Assembly (NCBI GenBank): GCA_036925085.1
Contig: JAUPFP010000029.1
Span: forward strand, 310,001 to 374,000
From: Brachycybe producta
Taxonomy: Eukaryota > Arthropoda > Diplopoda > Playtdesmida > Andrognathidae
Reading direction: 5' to 3'
DNA length: 64,000 bases
Numbering within the stretch: position 1 is the first letter of the stretch; the number at the start of each line of letters is the position of its first letter. Below the pieces are notes generated by a model, which did no database searches, was not told the DNA's origin, and was given only the letters and a program-made list of their open reading frames with translations. Made by a program: the position numbers and the translations under genes. Positions 58,601 through 64,000 of the stretch are shown in pieces.

Positions 58601-61600
58601 TAATAGTAATATGATGGGGTAATACTATTTAGTATTTACCACATTTGCAACGGATTTTTTAGTTTTCATTATTTAATTGCTTTAGTTTTTTTGTTAATCA
58701 ATTTCTTTAATTTAGAAATTAATCCTAAATTGAAATTTATTTATTATATGGATTTTAAAATAAACACCTTGTTATTTTAATCTCAGTTATCAAATTAATA
58801 TGAATTAGTAAATCATATTCTAATCTTTTCCTAAGCATTTTTAAAAATATGTTTACTGAAATTATATTTTGTTGTAGAGCCAGGTGAGTATGAGGATATG
58901 TTTAGAGCAGTATTCACACTTAACATTCTTCTCCTCCTCCTAAATATCGTTTAATGAGATTTCATTCGATTTGAATGGGGTTTTTTTTCTCAGATTTTTC
59001 AAAATTATTCAAATTATTATTATTAAATATTTACTTCGTTTTGTCCATCTTTTGCTTTTCAGATTTTACCTTGCTAAATTATCCAATTTTACTCAATTTT
59101 CTTCTAGCAGATTTTAATAATTGCTTTTTATTAAATTTTTATAGCTTTTGGTGTGTTCTTGGTTATTGCTTATTCGTCGATGGACACCAACCCACCTTTT
59201 TGCATCAACAGCACTAAAAATCAATATTAAAAATAATCGATGGGCATCGTTTCCTGTAATGTGATCTTCTGTTTTGGCTTGTCAATTTTTCAATGCCTGC
59301 AGTTTATAATAACAACCAAGCCCACTTAAAAAGCGTGCAATTTTGATAAAAAAAAATCTTTTCTCACTTTGCTCTCTTTCTCTCTGTACGCCATTTAAAA
59401 ATTGGTTGTGATTTATAACAAACGCGACGTTGTGTGATTATTATGAAAGTGCGTTTTCTTTTGTTATTTTCAAATGTGGCCTGGGTACATTAATATTTTT
59501 TTGTCATCTTAAACAATAAGCTGTCAGCAAAATCTTTAAAAAAAAATAATTGAAGCGAAATTTGTGTGATCAGTTGCCTCCGTTGTTCACTAGTGCCTGA
59601 AAATGTGCTCTTAATTGTTCCTATTTCTAGACTTTTTGTGTTTTTTTTTCTTTGTCAATTTATTCTAGTCTCTAAGAATAATTTTGTTGTTGCTCTAAGC
59701 TGTATTTTATGTGATTTCATATTGTAAACGTTCTTGTTAAGGTAAAAAAAATATGTGAATGTTAATTCTAATGAACCTCAATGAGCTTACTAATTTTTCT
59801 AGGTTTGGTTTATTAGTTTTCGAAAGCCTTTTCATACAATTTTGTCATTATAATTTATAATACATGTTTGTGGAGGTGCCCTCAAATGTCAAGGCATTGT
59901 GTTTAGAAAGGTAAATACTACTAAAGTTTATACTTAAACTAGCCCATGCCCCTTATTGCCTGCCTTGACATTTTTGGTCACCTCATCTTAACGAGCTTTT
60001 CTTGTTAGTCTTGTGGTAAAACAGTTGATTGAAATTCTGTGGTTTCTGAATCTTGAGATTTTCTTTTTTCATTCGAAATGCTCAAAAGATGAAAAATTGA
60101 AGCTTCTTTTTTTGGTGGTGGTTTTCTATTTTTGTGTTGTATTTGGCTTATGTATTAATAATAAAAAAAACAATGCTTCTTGTTTAAGCATCATTATTTT
60201 GAGAGTTGAATTATTTTTTGGAGATTTTTTAATTAGTAGGCCTAAGGCTCGGATTTTTATGCAGTATGAAGCAAATGTTTCTCATTCTGTGGCTCAAGAG
60301 CCAATTGTGAAGTAACAATACTCGTTAAGATCAACCGGCAATTAATGTTTTTTTCAATAAAAAATACTGGTTATAGGTTAGAACTCTAGTTGATAGCTGA
60401 TGGTAACCAGGCATCATCTAGCCTTTAACAAGCTTTTTTTGATTAGAAAACGCATATTATAACGCAGTTGCGCAAATAATGAGAATTACTTCGCAACTGG
60501 CACTTAAGTCAATTAGTATTGTGTTCCATTATTTCAATTCTATCGAAATAATTTTTATTTTCGATTTATTAAGGCTGGTTTTATAATTTATACGAGTTTA
60601 GAATTTTGGAAAGAATTTCTTAATTATGAATGTTATTTACTTAAGCCTGATATATATTCTAAAATGTTCATTTTCATTTCAAGTTTGTAATTTGCTTTTC
60701 GTTTTTTAAGTTCAGGTCTATTTGTTTTCATTGAGTTTCTATATCCGCCATATGTAAGACAAATTGACAATAATATTAATATAATTAGTTTTCTCTATAA
60801 TTAAATGTCCGAAAACATGAATTTCTCCTAGTTATGCATCGCTTCAAATCTTCTCGTCAAAGGAAACAATTTAATAATCAATAATGAGTGATGGGCAGCC
60901 ATCAAACATTGGATCCCCCAAGTGTTGTTCTTTTTTGATATTCTTCGGGCCATTTATTTCTACTCCACTTGCCTTTCAATTTTATTTTTGACACGTAAAT
61001 TGTTCACAAATTTTTCCTCTTTCTTTCTCTGTCTTTGAATTTTACAATTGCTATCAGACTTACAATTTTAATGGATTTACATTTAAATCAATTTTTTTTT
61101 CCTGCTTTTTTTTACTCCATCCTGAATGGGCGTTGAACAATTAAAAGGTTAATGATAAAATTTAATTACAACGATTAATTTGTAAACTACACAATCTTAT
61201 CTTTTCTTGTTCTATCACATTTAAAATTAAAATATTTCTTTGAATGGTAACAAATTTATAACTGTTATTCAGGTTGATTTTAAACTTTTTCCAACTTTAT
61301 CAAAGTAGTTGTAAACTTGTAAGTTTTGTACATCTTGAATTAAAATTCTGTACATAACTAGTGTGATTATTATAATGAGTAAGAAGTGTACTTCACATCA
61401 GGAGCAGCGCCTTATTTTACAAAGTACCCTATAATTAGACCTAAGGCACTTTTTTTATTCATAATAATAATAATAATAAAAAACCTTCATTTAGATATGA
61501 GATGCAAGCAATCCAAAATAAATTTTTTTTTTTATAATTTTCCAATTAACCTCCTCCTCATTTCACTCTAGATCTACATTATACACCTATTATGGCGTGA

Positions 61601-61855
61601 TTTTCCTATCTTACAAAATGTTAATCTAATATATTAATTTACATTAAATGTAGGAGTCAATAAAACACTTTGTTCCACATTCAATTATATTTTATTTACT
61701 CTTAATTACATTTACATTTTTATTCTCTTTATTAAATAATAAGATAAGGATTATAAATAAAAAATGTTCAAAAATTACTGAATTTTGTCCCAACTTTTGT
61801 CACATTGTCTTCAGAGAATTGGGGGTGCATTCTATAACAACCAGGAATTCTGTGT
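55681..61855. other. T-rich region downstream of UCHL3, no gene recognised
   Basis: About 6.2 kb with no coding exon supported. Poly-T tracts are much more common than poly-A on the + strand. It contains two hAT-like ends (57642, 57875), a 112-bp inverted-repeat element (59873-59984), and C or A/T simple runs (for example C at 58460-58468). It may be UCHL3 3' UTR, a noncoding transcript, or plain spacer. Confidence 0.6.
59873..59984. repeat. 112-bp inverted-repeat element
   Basis: GAGGTGCCCTCAAATGTCAA at the left is mirrored by TTGACATTTTTGGTCACCTC at the right; GGCA and TGCC extend the pairing. Confidence 0.7.
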
Positions 61856-62094
61856 ATACCTGCCTCATCGTTAGACGAAGCTTGTGACGTCAGAGGGGTT
61901 AACAAAACTAAAGGATTGCCATTTTTGTCTCGATAAAAAGGGCTAATAGCAAAAGAATTCAAGAACCAATTTGTTTAAATTGTAAAAAACAAACATTTAT
62001 TAGCCGTTTTTTTTATCAAACAAAATTAACAATTCTAAATTTTTCGTTAATCCTTCTGACGTCACAAGCTTATTCTAAGGGCAACGCAAGTATA
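61856..62094. repeat. MITE family C copy
   Basis: AAGCTTGTGACGTCAGAGGG on the left and CTTCTGACGTCACAAGCTT on the right, with outer ends TATACCTGCC and GGGCAACGCAAGTATA. Longer than the copy at 48000. Confidence 0.75.
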
Positions 62095-62129
62095 AGTGTC
62101 TCTTCAATTCTCAGTCGTAACATGATGTT

Positions 62130-62530
62130 TATGAGTGCTTGGGGGGATGTATTTGAGGCTATTTTCTACTTAAACATCTTCGTTTTCGAATGCACTCAAT
62201 GTTTGCGTACTCAAGTGCGTATGCGTTAAACAGCGGCTACGTAGCCATCTGCATGACGTCATACTCGTTTGTAACGAAAGGATCTTACGAGATCGTCGTC
62301 GTCGTGTGACGTCACGCGGTTGGTTGCGTTCGTTGTCGATATGAATTGCGGAGGTGAATCGATAAAGAACTTTTTTCTTTCGCATCGGCTGAACTTAATC
62401 GTCTTTAATTTGTGCATGTTTAAACGCGAATTAATCAGTTATTTAAAAGTGAAGTAAGATTTTTTTTAAGTGGTTAGTTAGTTTGTGTTAGTTTAATCGA
62501 AACGAAATTCAACGAAAGTCTAAAAAGGTA
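62130..62530 (+). promoter_or_regulatory. Possible promoter and 5' exon of a gene beyond the right edge
   Basis: CpG-richer than its surroundings, with TGACGTCA at 62254-62261 and 62307-62314 (CREB/ATF type) and GTCGTC repeats. A candidate donor (AAAAAG before GTAGGA) at about 62527 could end a noncoding first exon. No TATA box or protein evidence; inference only. Confidence 0.35.
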
Positions 62531-64000
62531 GGATTATTTTTCTTCTTCCGGGGCCGCTTTTTCCATCATTTTTTCATTGCTTTTTTGGCGCAAAAAAAAA
62601 GTTGTCGTTTTTGTGTTGAAGTCAATCAGAAAAATATGTATTTTGTTTAAAAGAGACTTAAGTTGCTATAACTTGAAGCCTCTAACCAGGTTCTTAGTTA
62701 TTTATGGCTTTGAATTTATATTTTCAACGAAATTATTTCGCTTTTAGGATACTTTTAAAATAATGTGAGGCGGGGTCAGGGGTCATTTTTAGCCTTTTGT
62801 TTGTGTGTTTAGGACATTTCCTTCAGACCATTTCCATTATTTTTCAGTTTTTTTCTTGTGGAATTTGTGTGTGGAGCTGTTTTTTTTTAGACATTTCGAA
62901 CTTAAATTATTCCGTCTTTAGGGTGTAAAATGAAGAGAAACTAGAAAGTAGAAGGGTAACTCAATCACTTAAAAAGGTATTTTCAATGTAAGCTTTTTAA
63001 AAAAAAATTGTAAGAAGACATTTTTTAAATATTTGTCGATAAAAAGCTTATTTTGAAATTACCAACATGTAAGTAGCTGAGCTACCCTTCTAGTTTCTAA
63101 AATACTTTCTAGTTTCTAAAATACTTTTTAGTTTCTTTTTAAAAAAAGACAGAGAATAATAATCAGCTGTTCATAAACCATCTTAAAGGTTAGGTTGATT
63201 GGTTTTGATTTCTTGGCAGACGATTATTTTTAGATTAGATTTTACTTTGTTTAGATTTGAAATATGCAGACCCAGTGGCCCCACTTAGCCCCCCTCCTCA
63301 CTACATACCTCTCTACACTACATACCTCTCTACATGGTGGTTAAAATACGCAGGCTAATCTACATAAAAATACGCCGTATTGTAAACCTTTTAATGGGGT
63401 TTCTTTCTAATGTATTTGAACAAAACATATTTGAAGTGAGGATGGCGTCAAGTTTGTGTTGAAAATTCGGGTTCATGTTGTTTGTTACCTTTGTTTGTTT
63501 GTTTGTTGTATAAACAAAAATTATAATTTCAATAACATTTGTTAACTAGGATCCATTAGTAAGAAACCCAATTATATTTGCAACCGAACAACAAAAAGTA
63601 TCAATTTGATTTGTTTATTCTGAAAAGAAAAAAAGATTTTTCTCATTCTTTTAAGGCACAAATAAATGTTAGCAACTGAAGACTTTGAACTCTCTAAACA
63701 GGGTGCCAGCATAGAGACATCATCATGTTCAAGAATATATTAATTTAAAACAGAAATTTTACTATATTTGAAGCTCTAGTAAGAGGCTTCAAGTTTGAAG
63801 TTCCAAATGCCATTAAGTTTCCTTTCTTGTATTTCAGCCTCTTTTCTTATTATTACCTCTTCTTGTTTGAACAAGGTAAGTTGAGGTTCAAGGGTCACCT
63901 GTTTGGCGCCAGTTGGGTACTTTGTGGGGGCGCCACTTGTTTCCCGCCTTTCATAAACATATTTCAGCTACCTAAATATGGGCAATGAATGAAATTGTCT
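62531..64000. other. Possible first intron or spacer at the right edge
   Basis: Holds a family A MITE (about 62915-63190). A possible short exon runs from an AG at 63836-63837 to AACAAG before GTAAGT at about 63876. No coding sequence recognised. Confidence 0.35.
62915..63190. repeat. MITE family A copy
   Basis: GAAACTAGAAAGTAGAAGGG, then the mirrored GAGCTACCCTTCTAGTTTCT and a duplicated ACTTTCTAGTTTCTAAAATA segment at the right arm. Confidence 0.6.

Noticed and set aside
58975-59217. Phe/Leu-rich open frame that could be read as a membrane protein
   Set aside because: Hydrophobicity follows from the T-rich sequence; no start context or conservation visible.
62170-62385. Arg-rich minus-strand open frame
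   Set aside because: Sits over the CpG-rich putative promoter; no ATG-linked gene structure or family match.

Overview
This window is AT-rich nuclear DNA from an animal, most likely an invertebrate. It carries intron-split genes with GT..AG junctions, mostly with introns of about 50 to 500 bp. The gene set includes metazoan regulators: a Diaphanous formin, OTUD4, AKAP17A, UBE3A with its AZUL finger, UFM1, ISWI/SMARCA5, PGRMC and a TNF-receptor-like protein. I cannot name the phylum from the sequence. There is no prokaryotic, organellar or viral gene layout.

Thirteen protein-coding genes can be supported. From left to right: a Diaphanous-related formin (-, cut by the left edge at its proline-rich FH1 region); a two-exon 164-residue protein I do not recognise (+, 7959-8799); SRA1 (-); a small single-pass TNFR-like (Grindelwald/Wengen type) membrane protein (-); an OTUD4-like deubiquitinase (-); VPS37A (+); cytosolic arginyl-tRNA synthetase (-); AKAP17A (+); PGRMC1/2 (-); UBE3A (+); UFM1 (-); SMARCA5/ISWI (+); and a UCHL3-type ubiquitin hydrolase (+). 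Orientation mostly alternates, giving head-to-head pairs about 0.9 to 1.3 kb apart (OTUD4/VPS37A, RARS1/AKAP17A, PGRMC/UBE3A, UFM1/SMARCA5) and tail-to-tail pairs. The genes are housekeeping or regulatory and do not form a pathway. Four of them (OTUD4, UBE3A, UFM1, UCHL3) belong to ubiquitin or ubiquitin-like biology; I read this as chance.

The layout changes after 47.8 kb. UCHL3 has a last intron of about 7.8 kb, far larger than any other here. Beyond its stop codon the remaining 8.3 kb holds no recognisable coding exon. The sequence stays T-rich on the + strand to about 61.6 kb. It is then followed by a CpG-richer stretch with two TGACGTCA sites that looks like a promoter for a gene beyond the right edge.

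The most notable non-genic content is a set of short non-autonomous DNA transposons (MITEs). One AT-rich family with inverted ends recurs about a dozen times in introns and spacers. A second hairpin family recurs at least five times; one copy is flanked by a 9-bp direct repeat. A third carries TGACGTCA near its ends. A hAT-type element at 37732-38300 has a perfect 8-bp target duplication. No transposase gene is visible in the window. Exon boundaries were inferred by eye from splice consensus and remembered family sequences, so small boundary errors are possible.
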